DNA from: Hyphomonas pacifica
Lineage (GTDB): Bacteria > Pseudomonadota > Alphaproteobacteria > Caulobacterales > Hyphomonadaceae
Assembly (NCBI RefSeq): GCF_000682675.1
Contig: NZ_AWFA01000004.1
Location: forward strand, 28,914 to 92,913
Direction of reading: 5' to 3'
Length of the DNA stretch: 64,000 nt
Of the stretch, positions 36,988 to 46,303 are shown one piece after another. Within the stretch, counting starts at the first letter, position 1, and each line of letters begins with the position of its first letter. The notes below the pieces were generated by a model. That model did no database searches, had not been told where the DNA came from, and saw nothing but the letters and a program-made list of their open reading frames with translations. The translations under genes were made by a program, and so were the position numbers.

Positions 36988-38250
36988 CTAACGCTGCGGC
37001 TCTTCCCAATCGGCAGGCGGCACATGACGCCGCTGCAAACGTATCGCCAAGCCAAGCGACACACCCACGCCGATGGCAATCGTCAGGTCCGCCACCACGG
37101 TCAGCACCAGGGTGATCAGCATCAGCGCCAGATCTGCCTTACGCATGGAAAGATAGCTGCGCCATTTGTGGGGCTCACTCATATTCCAGGCGGTCAGCAG
37201 CAATAGCCCGGCCAATGCCGGCATGGCCAGATAACCCGCGAGCGGCGCCGCCAGCATCATCGCCAGCAGGATCGTCACGGCATGCACAATACCCGCCACC
37301 GGGGTTTTGCCCCCGGCATTCACATTGGTTGCCGTGCGCGCGATGGCACCCGTGGCAGGCATGCCACCAAACAGGGAGGAGCCGATATTGGCAAAGCCCT
37401 GCGCCAGAACCTCCGCATTGCGACGATAATGCCCGCCCGTCATCCGGTCCGCCACCATGGCGGAAAGAAGAGATTCCACACCTGCCAGAAAGGCGATCAC
37501 AAACGCGGAAGGCAACAGCTCGACCACGCGGTCCACGCTGAAACTCGGTAAATGCGGCATAGGCAACTGGCTGGGCAATGCCCCGAACCGGCTACCAATC
37601 GTGTCGACAGGCAGATTCAGCAGGGCAGCTGCTGCCGATGTCACCCCTACCGCCACGATCAGTCCCGGAAATTTCGGCGCTATCCGGCGCAGCAGCACGA
37701 TCAGCACCATGGTCGCCAGCCCTATCGCAAAAGCATAAGGCGTGAATGTCTCACGCGCGCCCCACAAGGCGCTCAGCTTGGAAAAAAATTCAGCAGGTAG
37801 ATTCTGTACCGTCAGCCCGAACAGATCGCTCAACTGACTTGTCGCAATGATGATGGCTATACCTATCGTGAACCCGTTCACGACCGCTTCCGGAACAAAA
37901 CTGATCAGATTGCCCGCTCGCATCAGGCCTGCCGCAATCAGGATCAGCCCGGCCATGAAGGTTGCCAGCACCAATCCATCATAGCCATGCGCGGCCACGG
38001 CTCCGAACACCACGACAATGAACGCACCGGTTGGTCCACCAATTTGCACACGGCTGCCGCCGAGCAACGAAACCAGAAAGCCGGCCACGATGGCCGTGAT
38101 AAGACCCTTGCCAGGGTCGGCCCCCGATGCAATCGCGATGGCCAGACTCAGCGGTATTGCCACCAGCGCGACGGTCATGCCGGCAAAAGTGTCGGACATG
38201 AAAGCCGGCCAGCTATAGGTCTTCAGCGTCGTGAGTATTTTTGGTTTCAT
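36988..38250 (-). CDS. SulP family anion transporter without STAS domain
   Basis: A 420-residue membrane transporter with about 11-12 helices. The SLC26/SulP core is evident in GMTVALVAIPLSLAIAIASGADP, QIGGPTGAFIVVV and GGMPATGAIARTATNVNAGGKTPVAGI. The usual C-terminal cytoplasmic STAS domain is missing; the protein ends 15 residues after the last helix. Likely substrates are sulfate, bicarbonate or dicarboxylates. ATG 38250 has AGGGG upstream. Confidence 0.88.
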   Translation of the reverse strand: MKPKILTTLKTYSWPAFMSDTFAGMTVALVAIPLSLAIAIASGADPGKGLITAIVAGFLVSLLGGSRVQIGGPTGAFIVVVFGAVAAHGYDGLVLATFMAGLILIAAGLMRAGNLISFVPEAVVNGFTIGIAIIIATSQLSDLFGLTVQNLPAEFFSKLSALWGARETFTPYAFAIGLATMVLIVLLRRIAPKFPGLIVAVGVTSAAAALLNLPVDTIGSRFGALPSQLPMPHLPSFSVDRVVELLPSAFVIAFLAGVESLLSAMVADRMTGGHYRRNAEVLAQGFANIGSSLFGGMPATGAIARTATNVNAGGKTPVAGIVHAVTILLAMMLAAPLAGYLAMPALAGLLLLTAWNMSEPHKWRSYLSMRKADLALMLITLVLTVVADLTIAIGVGVSLGLAIRLQRRHVPPADWEEPQR

Positions 38251-38349
38251 GGGCCCCTGCGCCTTTCGCGCGCAGCATATGCCTCTCACCGAAACATGGA
38301 AACCATCCAGAACCGCATCCTTATGTCGCGCGATGGCGCGCCGAAAGGC

Positions 38350-38840
38350 CTAGCCCGCCGCCCCCGTCAAAAAGGAACGATTGATCAGGAGTGCGGCATC
38401 CAGCAGTTTAAGTACCAACTGGCTGCGCATTTCATCCACGTAAACCGGACAGATGGACAGCAGACATTCAGCGCCGCAGTCACACGATTATTCACGTCGC
38501 GGATCGGGACGGAAAGAGACTGCACACCGGCTTCAAGCTCTTCATCCACCAGGGAACTACCGAGCTGTCGCGTCTCAAGAATGGTCTCACGTAATTTGAC
38601 AGTCGTACTCACCGTATTGGGCCGATGCTGTTTCAGCTGAACGCAGGCAAAATACTGCTCTAGCACCTCGTCAGGCTCATAGGCCAGCAGAACAGGCCCG
38701 GTCGACACGGCATAGGCTGGCAAGCGATTGCACATATTATAACTGACAGACATGACCCGATCGGGTGTGGACCTCACCAGATAGGTGACATCATCCCCGG
38801 TCAAAACAGCCCGGTTGGCATTCTGCGGATATATTCTCCT
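38350..38840 (-). pseudogene. IclR-family regulator remnant
   Basis: The effector-binding domain of an IclR-type (PcaR/PobR-like) regulator is recognisable: NRAVLTGDDVTYLVRS, YAVSTGPVLLAYEPDEVLEQYF and SLVDEELEAGVQSLSVPIRD. The N-terminal helix-turn-helix is absent, and an in-frame stop lies just before the homologous part. Near 38440 a one-base deletion shifts the frame: PSVRFT continues in the next frame as VDEMRSQLVLKLLDAALLINRS, ending at a stop at 38350. Both lesions show the gene is dead. Its remaining intact frame is 38385-38804. Confidence 0.85.
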
Positions 38841-39016
38841 ATCCCGGAATGCCTGCCGGACTTATTTTTCCCAGGCACATAGAGTTTATGCTTAGCAACT
38901 CGTAAACGCATGCCAAAATCTCCTGCACACTTGCTGAACCAAGCCTTAAGCGCGTGCTCATAGAGTGCGAAATGCAAAGTCTGTTTTGGGCTTGCTGGCC
39001 TGGCTGGGAGACTGGA

Positions 39017-40243
39017 ATGTCCAGTATGGAATTCGCGACAACCATGCTGCACCAGCAGAGCGCTTCCTCGCGCCAGACCATCATGTCCTCGCTATCCGCC
39101 ATTCGCAAGCATCTCGGCATGTCTGCCGCCTATGTCTCTGAATTTGTGAATGGCCGTACGGTCTTCCGCCATGTAGATGCCCCGGGACTGGAACACCTCA
39201 TCAAGGATGGTGATGTTTATGACGCAGACGAACTTTACTGCCTAAACATTCTCGATGGAAAACTACCGGAACTGATTCCCAACACGTCACTGTTTCAGGC
39301 GGCCAGTTCCATGCCGATCACGCAGACGCTGCGCATCGGTGCGCATATGAGCATCCCTATCTATCTGCATGATGGCGAGGCCTATGGCATGTTCTGCTGC
39401 TTTGGACCGCATCCAAACCATAGCCTGAACCATCGCGACCTGGAGACAATGCGCCTGTTCGCCAATCTGGCAGCCCAGCAGATCCAGGTAGACATGAAGC
39501 AGAGCATGCAAATGCGCGAAAAGCGCACGCGCATCATGGAAACGCTGGAGAACAGCGCTTTTGCCATCGCCTATCAGCCGATTGTGGATCTCGGCGGCAT
39601 GTACCCGTGTGGCTATGAAGCGCTTTGCCGTTTCTCGGCTGAGCCCTACCGCACACCAGATGTCTGGTTCAACGAGGCCGCCTCCGTCGGGCTAGCTGTT
39701 GAGCTGGAACTCGCCGCCATTCGTGAGGCCGTCTCCGCCATCGACATGCTGGACTCAGAGCAATATGTCTCCGTCAATGTCTCGCCCGCGACTATGCTTA
39801 GCGCTCACTTCGTCGACACGTTTTCGCGTCTGCCACTCTCAAGGATCGTTCTGGAACTGACAGAACATGCGGTGATTGATGACTATGAGCAGTTCACGAA
39901 AATCCTGTCTCCTTTGCGTCGGCGCGGACTGCGGCTGGCAGTGGACGATGCCGGGGCGGGCCATTCCTCCCTGCGCCATATCGTTCAGCTCAGTCCGGAC
40001 TATGTGAAAGTCGACATGAGCCTCACACGCAATGTTGATTCAGATCTCGCCCGCCGCGCCTTGATTGGCGCGCTGCTGTTCTACACCCGTGAAACCAGCG
40101 CCCAGATCATTGCTGAGGGCATTGAGACCCAGGCAGAGCTGCAAACCCTGAAGATGCTCGGCGTACGCCGTGGCCAAGGATACCTGCTTGGGCGGCCTGC
40201 CCAGACGATCACCAAGGAAATCAACATCCTCCGCGCCAGCTAG
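39017..40243 (+). CDS. GAF-EAL cyclic-di-GMP phosphodiesterase
   Basis: A 408-residue cytoplasmic protein. Residues to about 165 form a GAF-like sensory domain (SLSAIRKHLGMSAAYVSEF, MSIPIYLHDGEAYGMFCCF). From about 185 to the end is an EAL domain with the metal and catalytic residues in place: YEALCRF, NVSPATM, ELTEHA, VDDAGAGHSS, YVKVDMSL, AEGIET and QGYLLGRP. It should degrade c-di-GMP. ATG 39017 has GGGAG about 7 bases upstream; a longer in-frame start at 38954 has none. Confidence 0.9.
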   Translation: MSSMEFATTMLHQQSASSRQTIMSSLSAIRKHLGMSAAYVSEFVNGRTVFRHVDAPGLEHLIKDGDVYDADELYCLNILDGKLPELIPNTSLFQAASSMPITQTLRIGAHMSIPIYLHDGEAYGMFCCFGPHPNHSLNHRDLETMRLFANLAAQQIQVDMKQSMQMREKRTRIMETLENSAFAIAYQPIVDLGGMYPCGYEALCRFSAEPYRTPDVWFNEAASVGLAVELELAAIREAVSAIDMLDSEQYVSVNVSPATMLSAHFVDTFSRLPLSRIVLELTEHAVIDDYEQFTKILSPLRRRGLRLAVDDAGAGHSSLRHIVQLSPDYVKVDMSLTRNVDSDLARRALIGALLFYTRETSAQIIAEGIETQAELQTLKMLGVRRGQGYLLGRPAQTITKEINILRAS

Positions 40244-40306
40244 TCCAGCCCTGTTCATCCCGGCAGGATGCTCTAGATTAGAGACCAGCAACTAGAGGGC
40301 CCCCTG

Positions 40307-40735
40307 ATGCATCTTGGCGAAATCATATCTGTCATCGCGTTGTTCTGCGGCACGGTCATGGGGATCGGGGCTTTGTTCTCCCCAGCCTGGGCCAGCAAGG
40401 TCGTCCGCCTTGTCGAAGACCCCGACCCCCTGCGCCCCGGCGGATATTCGGAATTTCGCGCCACTTATGGCGGCGTCTTCCTGTTCGCTCACCTGATTAC
40501 GGCGCTTCTGGTCCTCTATCTTTGGGATGGGGAGCATAGGCTGACTACTGCGCTCGTCGTACTGCCGCTTGCGGCAGGCTGGATCGGCGCAGCCGTCGGG
40601 CGTACAATGGCCCTCATCCTGGATACCCGCAAGAATCGGGAGCCCGGCATGATCCCGATCTGGATTCCCACAGAACTCATCCTCGGCCTTGCTATTGGGG
40701 CCCCCTTCCTGCAATTCGTCCTTCAGACAAACTAA
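40307..40735 (+). CDS. Hypothetical four-helix membrane protein
   Basis: A 142-residue membrane protein with hydrophobic segments near 7-28, 55-72, 80-98 and 122-138. The RPGGYSEFRATYGGVFLFAH stretch between helices 1 and 2 resembles DUF4345-type proteins, but the assignment is uncertain. GAGGG precedes the ATG. A pseudouridine synthase gene follows 15 bp downstream. Confidence 0.7.
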   Translation: MHLGEIISVIALFCGTVMGIGALFSPAWASKVVRLVEDPDPLRPGGYSEFRATYGGVFLFAHLITALLVLYLWDGEHRLTTALVVLPLAAGWIGAAVGRTMALILDTRKNREPGMIPIWIPTELILGLAIGAPFLQFVLQTN

Positions 40736-40750
40736 ACGAAAGAAAATCCC

Positions 40751-41713
40751 ATGACGGAGCGTCGAGAGACGGGCCGCCCGCGCCGGAAACCTGCCGGCCC
40801 GCGCAAGCAAAGCCCCAGATCAAAACCCGCCCACAAGCCGAATACGTTGTCCGACGAAAAGGACTGGAGCGAAGGCGAACGCATTGCGAAATACCTCGCC
40901 CGGGCTGGAGTCGCCTCACGCCGAGAAGTCGAACGCATGATCGAGGAGGGCAAGGTCAGCGTGGATGGCCAGCGCCTCACCTCACCTGCTTTCAAAGTGA
41001 CCGGTAAGGAGCTGATCCGCGTTGGCCGCAAAACCATTCAGGCCCCGGATGCAACCCGCCTGTGGCGATATCACAAGCCCTCCGGCCTGATCACCACAAC
41101 GAATGACCCCGAAGGCCGCCGCACCGTCTTTGAGGAACTACCCAAATCCCTGCCCCGCGTCGTCACCGTCGGCCGACTGGATCTGACCACCGAGGGCCTC
41201 TTGCTGCTGACCAATGACGGCACCCTCGCCCGCGCGCTGGAACTGCCTAAGAACGAGCTGGAGCGCACATACCGCGTCCGCGCGCATGGCACAGTCACGC
41301 CGGAGAAAATCCAGGAACTGGCCAAAGGCATCACCGTGGACGGTGTGGACTACAAGCCGATCAAGGCTGTTCTGGATCGGGAAACCGGGGCCAATAACTG
41401 GCTGACTGTCACCCTGTCAGAAGGCAAGAAACGGGAAGTGCGCCGCGCCCTGGAATCGCTGGACCTCCAGGTGAATCGCCTGATCCGCGTTCAGTACGGG
41501 CCGTTCGTGCTTGAGGATCTGCGCCCCGGCTCTGTGGAGGAAGTGCCGACAGAACTGCTGGAAGCGGCCATCGGCCACCTTCTGGAAACTCCCATTACAA
41601 AAAAATCACCCCAAAACGCCCCTTCCGACGGGAAAGGTGCCGTTAAGTCACGCCTTGGCAGGCGCAAGCCATCGACTAGACTTGATCCGAGGAAACGAAA
41701 ACCAAAAAAATAA
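40751..41713 (+). CDS. RsuA/RluB-family pseudouridine synthase
   Basis: A 320-residue rRNA-modifying enzyme that isomerises uridine to pseudouridine, probably in 23S rRNA. An Arg/Lys-rich N-terminal extension precedes an S4 RNA-binding domain (ERIAKYLARAGVASRREVERMI) and the catalytic domain with GRLDLTTEGLLLLTNDG, where the Asp is catalytic, and KKREVRRALESLDLQVNRLIR. The C-terminus is a basic, disordered tail. RluB is the likeliest subfamily. Confidence 0.9.
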   Translation: MTERRETGRPRRKPAGPRKQSPRSKPAHKPNTLSDEKDWSEGERIAKYLARAGVASRREVERMIEEGKVSVDGQRLTSPAFKVTGKELIRVGRKTIQAPDATRLWRYHKPSGLITTTNDPEGRRTVFEELPKSLPRVVTVGRLDLTTEGLLLLTNDGTLARALELPKNELERTYRVRAHGTVTPEKIQELAKGITVDGVDYKPIKAVLDRETGANNWLTVTLSEGKKREVRRALESLDLQVNRLIRVQYGPFVLEDLRPGSVEEVPTELLEAAIGHLLETPITKKSPQNAPSDGKGAVKSRLGRRKPSTRLDPRKRKPKK

Positions 41714-41736
41714 TACTACTCTGAATGGAGAGCATC

Positions 41737-43071
41737 ATGGCCGACACTGCCCTTGCCACCCCGCCCGAGACCAAGAAGGATCCGGGCCGGACGATGAGCG
41801 CAGCGGCGGCTGCGACCTGCGAGGATATCGTCTCTCCGGAAGTGTACTCACACCCGGAACAGCTGGATGCAGCCTTCACGCGCCTGCGCGCGGAAGACCC
41901 GCTGGCCTGGTGCGAGCCTGAAAGCTTCCGACCGTTCTGGGCCGTCACCAAGCATGCTGACATCATGGAAATCAGCCGCCAGAACAAGCTGTTCACCAGT
42001 GGTGAACGGGAAATGCTGTCCTATGCCGAAGCCGAAGCAGGTGTCTACGCCCAGACCGGCGGACCGCACCTGTTGAAGACACTCGTGCAGCTGGACGACC
42101 CGATGCACTACAAGCTGCGCCACCTGACCCAGGAATGGTTCATGCCGCAGAATGTGAAGAAACGCGAAGACGCCATCCGCAGCATTGCCAAGCAATATGT
42201 CGACCGGATGGAAGACCTTGGCGGTGAGTGTGACTTCCAACGCGACATCGCCCTCTACTATCCGCTGCGCGTCATCATGCAGATCCTCGGAGTTCCGGAA
42301 AGCGACGAGCCGATGATGCTGAAGCTGACCCAGGAAATCTTCGGCGCGCAGGATGAAGACCTGATGCGCGACAAGACGCTCGCCCAAGAGAAGGATGCAG
42401 AAAAGGGCCTCGCCTCGATCAATGCCACGCTCGCCGAATTCTTCATGTACTTCACCAACATCACGGCAGACCGCCGCGCCAATCCGCGAGATGATGTCTC
42501 TACCGTCATCGCCAATGGCACAGTGGACGACGAGCCGATCGGCCAGCTGGAAGCCATGAGCTATTATGTCATCGTCGCCGCGGCAGGCCATGACACGACC
42601 AGCGCCTCCACAGGCGGCGGCATTCTCGGCATGCTGCAGAATCCGGATCAGCTGAAAAAGATGATGGACGATCCGCAAGGCGTCTCCCGTACCGCCGTGG
42701 ATGAGGCGATCCGCTGGACGACGCCGGTGAAGCATTTCATGCGTACAGCTCAGGACGATTATGAAATGCGCGGGCACAAGATCCTGAAAGGGGAGAGCCT
42801 GCTGCTCTGCTACCCGTCAGGCAATCGCGACGAAGAGATTTTCGACAATCCCTTCACTTTTGACATAACCCGCAGCCCCAACAAGCTGATCTCGTTCGGC
42901 CATGGCGGCCATATGTGTCTCGGCATGCATCTGGCGCGTCTTGAAATGCAGGCGATCTATGAGGAATTGTTCTCGCGTCTGAAATCCATCGAATTGGCCG
43001 GAGAGCCAACGCACATCAAGGCAAACTTCGTGGGCGGACCAAAATCCATACCTGTGAGGTATAAATTCTAG
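41737..43071 (+). CDS. Cytochrome P450 (first of tandem pair)
   Basis: A 444-residue soluble bacterial P450 that hydroxylates a hydrophobic substrate using electrons from a separate ferredoxin. I-helix AAAGHDTTSAS carries the oxygen-activating Thr, the K-helix has EAIRW (E-x-x-R), and the heme loop is FGHGGHMCLGMHLARLE with the Cys ligand. ATG 41737 has GGAG 6 bases upstream, better placed than the ATG at 41725. A second P450 starts 13 bp after its stop. No ferredoxin or ferredoxin reductase gene is present locally. Confidence 0.95.
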   Translation: MADTALATPPETKKDPGRTMSAAAAATCEDIVSPEVYSHPEQLDAAFTRLRAEDPLAWCEPESFRPFWAVTKHADIMEISRQNKLFTSGEREMLSYAEAEAGVYAQTGGPHLLKTLVQLDDPMHYKLRHLTQEWFMPQNVKKREDAIRSIAKQYVDRMEDLGGECDFQRDIALYYPLRVIMQILGVPESDEPMMLKLTQEIFGAQDEDLMRDKTLAQEKDAEKGLASINATLAEFFMYFTNITADRRANPRDDVSTVIANGTVDDEPIGQLEAMSYYVIVAAAGHDTTSASTGGGILGMLQNPDQLKKMMDDPQGVSRTAVDEAIRWTTPVKHFMRTAQDDYEMRGHKILKGESLLLCYPSGNRDEEIFDNPFTFDITRSPNKLISFGHGGHMCLGMHLARLEMQAIYEELFSRLKSIELAGEPTHIKANFVGGPKSIPVRYKF

Positions 43072-43084
43072 GGAGGAAATACCA

Positions 43085-44416
43085 ATGAGCCTGCAGAACG
43101 TCACAGACACCTACCAGCAGGAAGTTCCACCCGCCCCGCCGAAACGAAAACCGGTTCATGACCTCCCCCCGCCGGTCAATCTGACCGATCCGGAGGTCTT
43201 CTCGCGCCATGGCGGCTACACGCATGAAGCCTTCGCGCAGATGCGCCAGCAGGCTCCGGTCATGTGGCACCCGGAAGAAGTGGCGGCCGGTTTCTGGGCG
43301 GTCACATCCTATGATCTGGTCAAGCAGGTGGAGCTGGACCCGGCCACCTATTCGTCACAGCGCGGCGGCATCCTGATGACATACGGCCTGCCGGAGCAGC
43401 CCAAGCACCCGCTGCTGCATTCTTCCAGCCTGAACAGCCTGATCAATCTGGACCGCCCCTATCACACACCGCTGCGCATGGAGCATATGCACTTCTTCCG
43501 TCCCGGCTTCGTCGCGGAATTGCGCAAGCGCGTGGAGGTCTATGTCACCGAACTGCTTGACGCGATGGAGAAGCAGGGCCCGGTCGTGGACATGGTGGAA
43601 AAGTTCTCCGCCGAACTGCCCCTGTTCACGCTGTGTGAAATCCTGGGCGTCCCGGCGGAAGACCGGCCAAAGCTGGTCCACTGGATGCACTTCCTGGAAA
43701 CCTCACAATACCAGGCCCAGCAGGAAGGCCTCGGCAATGTCAGCCAGGAACAGATCATGACCTTCATGACAGAGATCCAGGCCATGTTCGAATATGGCCG
43801 CCACATGCTGGCCAAGCGCCGAGAGAACCCACAGGAAGACCTGCTGTCGGCCATCGCCAATGTCGAGATTGACGGCAAGCCGCTCAGCCCGGAATTTCTT
43901 GATGGTTCCTGGCTGCTGATCGTGTTCGCCGGGAATGACACGACGCGCAATTCCCTCTCCGGCACGATGCGTCTGCTGACGGAATTCCCTGACCAAAAGG
44001 AAAAGCTGCTCGCCAATCCGGATCTCTTCCCGAACTTCGTGCATGAGTCGATCCGCATGGTCAGCCCAGTCACCTATATGCGCCGCACGGCCACGACCGA
44101 TACACAACTGGGAGACCAGCCCATTGCGGAAGGCGACAAGGTGGTCATGTATTACGCCGCCGCCAATCGCGACCCGGCCAAATTCGCTGATCCCCACCGC
44201 TATGACATCACCCGCGAGAATGCGAAGGAACACCTCGCCTTCGGTCACGGGCCGCATGTCTGCCTTGGCCAGCGCGTGGCCAACATGCAGCTGGAAACGG
44301 CCTATCGCCAGATCCTGTCGCGCTTCCCGAACATCAGATGGACGGGCGAGCAGAGCCTTGCGCCGAACAATTTTGTCCATGCCATTTCCAGCCTGATGGT
44401 GGATCTCGGCTCATGA
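43085..44416 (+). CDS. Cytochrome P450 (second of tandem pair)
   Basis: A 443-residue P450 distinct from the first, with a longer proline-rich N-terminus (PPAPPKRKPVHDLPPPVN). The I-helix is VFAGNDTTRNS, the K-helix ESIRM, and the heme loop FGHGPHVCLGQRVANMQLE. The two proteins share fold motifs but differ clearly in sequence, so this is not a recent duplication. GGGAGG precedes the ATG. The stop overlaps the crotonase start by ATGA. Confidence 0.95.
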   Translation: MSLQNVTDTYQQEVPPAPPKRKPVHDLPPPVNLTDPEVFSRHGGYTHEAFAQMRQQAPVMWHPEEVAAGFWAVTSYDLVKQVELDPATYSSQRGGILMTYGLPEQPKHPLLHSSSLNSLINLDRPYHTPLRMEHMHFFRPGFVAELRKRVEVYVTELLDAMEKQGPVVDMVEKFSAELPLFTLCEILGVPAEDRPKLVHWMHFLETSQYQAQQEGLGNVSQEQIMTFMTEIQAMFEYGRHMLAKRRENPQEDLLSAIANVEIDGKPLSPEFLDGSWLLIVFAGNDTTRNSLSGTMRLLTEFPDQKEKLLANPDLFPNFVHESIRMVSPVTYMRRTATTDTQLGDQPIAEGDKVVMYYAAANRDPAKFADPHRYDITRENAKEHLAFGHGPHVCLGQRVANMQLETAYRQILSRFPNIRWTGEQSLAPNNFVHAISSLMVDLGS

Positions 44417-45171
44417 GTGACACCTTCGTACTTCGTCAGGACAAGGACGGCCTTGCCACCCTGACCCTGAACCGCCCGGACAAGCTCAATGCCCTCACTG
44501 TCGGCGTGTTTCGGCAACTGCGCCAACATGTGCTGGATATACAGAAGGATGACAGCGTTCATTGCGTCGTCCTGCGCGGAGCGGGCAAATGCTTCTCCGC
44601 CGGGCATGATCTGGCTGACATTGCCGAGGGAGAGAAAGTTCCCTCGCCCGGCTGGCATTCGGAAACGCTGCGCCTGATGGAGCGGCTGCCCAAGCCAGTC
44701 ATCGCCGCCGTGCATGGCCATTGCTATACCGGCGCGCTGGAAGTGGCGCTGGCGGCTGACTTCATCATCGCTGCCGAGAGCGCGCGCTTTGGGGACACGC
44801 ACGCCAAATGGGCGCTCACCCCGGTCTGGGGGATGAGCCAGCGTCTGCCCCGCCGCGTGGGCCAAGCCACTGCCAAGCGGCTGATGTTCACAGCGGAGAT
44901 GTTCGGCGCCGCCGAAGCTCACCGCATCGGCCTGGTAGAACAGGTCCACCCCGACAGCGAGTTTGACGAAGCCGTCCATAAACTCGCCCGGCAAATCCTC
45001 TTCAACTCGCCCTTCTCTCATGCGGCCAACAAGCGCCTGCTGGAGGCTACAGACGGACGAGACCTTGACGGCGGCCTGCAATGGGAGATTCTCAATTGCG
45101 AAGGCGTGGGACCTGACATGCAGGAGAGAATCGCGGCCTTTACCGGCAAGGCAAAGAAAGCAGACACATGA
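44413..45171 (+). CDS. Enoyl-CoA hydratase/isomerase family protein
   Basis: A 252-residue crotonase-fold enzyme acting on acyl-CoA thioesters. Oxyanion-hole segments KCFSAGHDLADI and HCYTGALEVALAADFIIA are present. The glutamate equivalent to E144 of rat hydratase is kept (ALEVA), but the second, E164, is replaced: the segment reads FGDTHAKWALTPVWGMSQRLP, a DTHA-type pattern found in a subgroup of EchA proteins. It may therefore not be an ordinary hydratase. ATGA overlaps at both ends tie it to the P450 and DUF2855 genes. Confidence 0.92.
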   Translation: MSDTFVLRQDKDGLATLTLNRPDKLNALTVGVFRQLRQHVLDIQKDDSVHCVVLRGAGKCFSAGHDLADIAEGEKVPSPGWHSETLRLMERLPKPVIAAVHGHCYTGALEVALAADFIIAAESARFGDTHAKWALTPVWGMSQRLPRRVGQATAKRLMFTAEMFGAAEAHRIGLVEQVHPDSEFDEAVHKLARQILFNSPFSHAANKRLLEATDGRDLDGGLQWEILNCEGVGPDMQERIAAFTGKAKKADT

Positions 45172-46238
45172 GTGATTTTTTGATCCGGCGCAGCGACCTG
45201 CGCGACACCAGCTGGACCCCCTCCCACCTGCCCGATCTGGCAGATGGTCATGCACGCCTGAAGGTCGACACATTCGCGCTCACCGCCAATAATGTCACCT
45301 ACGCGACATTTGGCGATGCGATGCAATACTGGAACTTCTATCCGGCCAGCGATCCGGCCATGGGCCGCGTCCCGGTCTGGGGCTTTGCCACGGTTACGGC
45401 GTCAAAAGTGGAAGGCGTCACGCCCGGCCAGCGCGTCTATGGCTATCTGCCAATTTCGACCGAGTTCGACATCCAGCCTGTCAAGGTCAGCCCCGCCGGC
45501 TTCATGGATGGGGCAGTCCACCGCAAGGCCCTTGCGCCGATCTACAACACCTATATCGATACCGCCGCGGATGCGTCTTATGACGCAGCCTTTGAAGACC
45601 AGCAGATGCTCTTCCGCCCGCTCTTCACGACCGGCTGGATGATTGATGACTGCCTGATGGAAACGGCGGCAGACATTCCGGAAACCGTTGTCATCTCGTC
45701 CGGTTCTTCCAAGACAGCGCTGGCTCTTGCCCATTGCCTTAAGCTCCGTGGCGGCGTCGATACGGTCGCCCTGACATCAGAGCGCAACAAGGCCTTTGTT
45801 GAATCCACCGGCCTGTACGGACGGGTGCGGACTTATGCTGACGCAGATCGCCTGCACGCGCGTGGCCTGACCGCCTTTGTGGATTTCCTGGGTCGCCCAT
45901 CCCTGACCGCAGATATCCACAACGCGCTGAAAGACCGGCTGGTGCGCAGCCTGGTCATCGGCGTGACGGACTGGGAAGGCAATCGCGCCCCCATCCAGCT
46001 GCCAGACCCGCAACCGGAATTCTTCTTTGTACCGACTTATGCCGCGGGCCGCGCGAAGGAACTTGGCGCAGAGACCCTGAACAAGCGCCTCACAGACGCG
46101 CTTGTCTCCTTCTACAAGGTTTCAAAGGATTTCATCACGCCGGTGCATACCAGCGGCGAAGATGCCATTGCAGAGGCCTGGGCCAAAACGCTCGACGCAG
46201 AAGTCAGCCCGTCAGAAGGCCTGATCCTCTCACTCTGA
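45168..46238 (+). CDS. DUF2855 family protein
   Basis: A 356-residue protein of the DUF2855 family, distantly reminiscent of medium-chain reductases (VWGFATVTASKVEGVTPGQRVYGYLP, TVVISSGSSKTALALAHCLK). It lacks zinc ligands and a classical GxGxxG. Members often lie beside acyl-CoA genes. It is the last gene of the P450 operon and is followed by a terminator. Probable oxidoreductase or CoA-ester enzyme; the reaction is unknown. Confidence 0.88.
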   Translation: MSDFLIRRSDLRDTSWTPSHLPDLADGHARLKVDTFALTANNVTYATFGDAMQYWNFYPASDPAMGRVPVWGFATVTASKVEGVTPGQRVYGYLPISTEFDIQPVKVSPAGFMDGAVHRKALAPIYNTYIDTAADASYDAAFEDQQMLFRPLFTTGWMIDDCLMETAADIPETVVISSGSSKTALALAHCLKLRGGVDTVALTSERNKAFVESTGLYGRVRTYADADRLHARGLTAFVDFLGRPSLTADIHNALKDRLVRSLVIGVTDWEGNRAPIQLPDPQPEFFFVPTYAAGRAKELGAETLNKRLTDALVSFYKVSKDFITPVHTSGEDAIAEAWAKTLDAEVSPSEGLILSL

Positions 46239-46254
46239 TCTCCAGACAACAAAA

Positions 46255-46282
46255 GCCCCTGATGCCAGAAGGCAGCAGGGGC
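46255..46282. terminator. Bidirectional terminator between the two catabolic operons
   Basis: GCCCCTGATGCC pairs with GGCAGCAGGGGC (one mismatch) around the loop AGAA. AAAA lies on the left and AGTTT on the right, so it can end both the rightward DUF2855 and leftward OmpA transcripts. Confidence 0.75.
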
Positions 46283-46303
46283 AGTTTGCACAGAACAGCG
46301 CTC

